This document shows positions 63,875 through 64,000 of a stretch of DNA of 64,000 nucleotides, piece after piece. Below the pieces are notes generated by a model, which saw only the letters and a program-made list of their open reading frames with translations, did no database searches and had not been told where the DNA came from. The stretch is from the NCBI GenBank assembly GCA_002733765.1, contig NVWU01000006.1, forward strand, positions 36,658 through 100,657, given 5' to 3'. Position numbers and translations under genes: made by a program. This stretch comes from Colwellia sp. GTDB lineage: Bacteria; Pseudomonadota; Gammaproteobacteria; Enterobacterales; Alteromonadaceae. How positions within the stretch are numbered: the first letter of the stretch is position 1; each line of letters begins with the position of its first letter.

Positions 63875-64000
63875 TTTTTTATTCTCTTCATGGGTTATAA
63901 TCAAAGTAAAATATTACTTGAGAAACTTTATAAGTAATTGTATATTTTCGACAAAAAAGTATAAAACTATGCATAATAAAAAACACTCTTTTGCAGATAA

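Noticed and set aside
1..64000. CRISPR arrays, prophage, rRNA and tRNA genes
   Set aside because: No regularly spaced direct repeats, phage structural genes, rRNA motifs or cloverleaf sequences were recognised by eye; a tRNA scan was not possible here.

Overview
The window is typical of a psychrophilic marine gammaproteobacterium of the order Alteromonadales, most like Colwellia. This rests on the AT-rich DNA, the gene orders (comEC-msbA-lpxK-ycaR-kdsB, aspS-ruvC-ruvA-ruvB, yfbV/ackA-pta, cmoA-cmoB, ubiU-ubiV/ubiT), a dedicated proteobacterial sortase regulatory module, and many short inverted-repeat elements with ends such as TACCAATT. No rRNA, tRNA or CRISPR array was recognised.

Layout. 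1-760: right end of a dead IS4/IS50-type insertion sequence, abutting the end of a small inverted-repeat element. 979-6572: a peroxide-defence cluster (catalase KatA, a YceI-like periplasmic protein, an exported catalase-peroxidase KatG, and divergent OxyR). 6573-7282: a decayed gap holding a 275-bp mini-transposon with a perfect 5-bp target duplication. 7283-11304: PdsO, PdsR and PdsS of the dedicated sortase system, with no sortase or sortase substrate nearby. 11446-22638: SulP transporter, small Cys protein, P-loop kinase, PAS-GGDEF-EAL protein, lipoprotein, RstAB-like two-component pair, XthA, RlmA, YfbV. 22852-26264: AckA-Pta. 26265-28523: an accessory stretch with unknown genes, a probable frameshifted gene and an attC-like foldback. 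28524-34023: a visibly GC-richer, translationally coupled operon (small membrane protein, SLC5-STAC-histidine kinase, single-domain response regulator, HAMP/PAS/pseudokinase-DnaQ exonuclease). 34194-46539: YffB, DapE, M15 peptidase, BamC, Bcp, PerM, TusA-like, BepA, YfgD, DUF2069, DUF1244, thioesterase, RsuA, RoxA. 46597-49499: the oxygen-independent ubiquinone genes ubiV, ubiU and ubiT with an FNR-like box between the divergent units. 49528-56661: the KDO/lipid A export block, ComEC and a DUF2062 protein. 56729-63263: ruvBAC, aspS, cmoAB. 63434-63874: an exported SnoaL-like protein.

The most unusual content is between the genes. Three families of structured repeats recur. Two elements with different terminal inverted repeats (38218-38475 and 40275-40541) share a conserved foldback core. 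A third family (47525-47694 and 57803-57974) lies, in the same orientation and 5-8 nt after the upstream stop codon, between ubiU and ubiV and between ruvA and ruvB. Further inverted repeats lie in the aspS-ruvC-ruvA gaps, and some element ends supply the stop codon of the adjacent gene. Together with the Tn7/IS21-like mini-element at 6983-7257, these suggest that small non-autonomous elements have reshaped operon junctions here.
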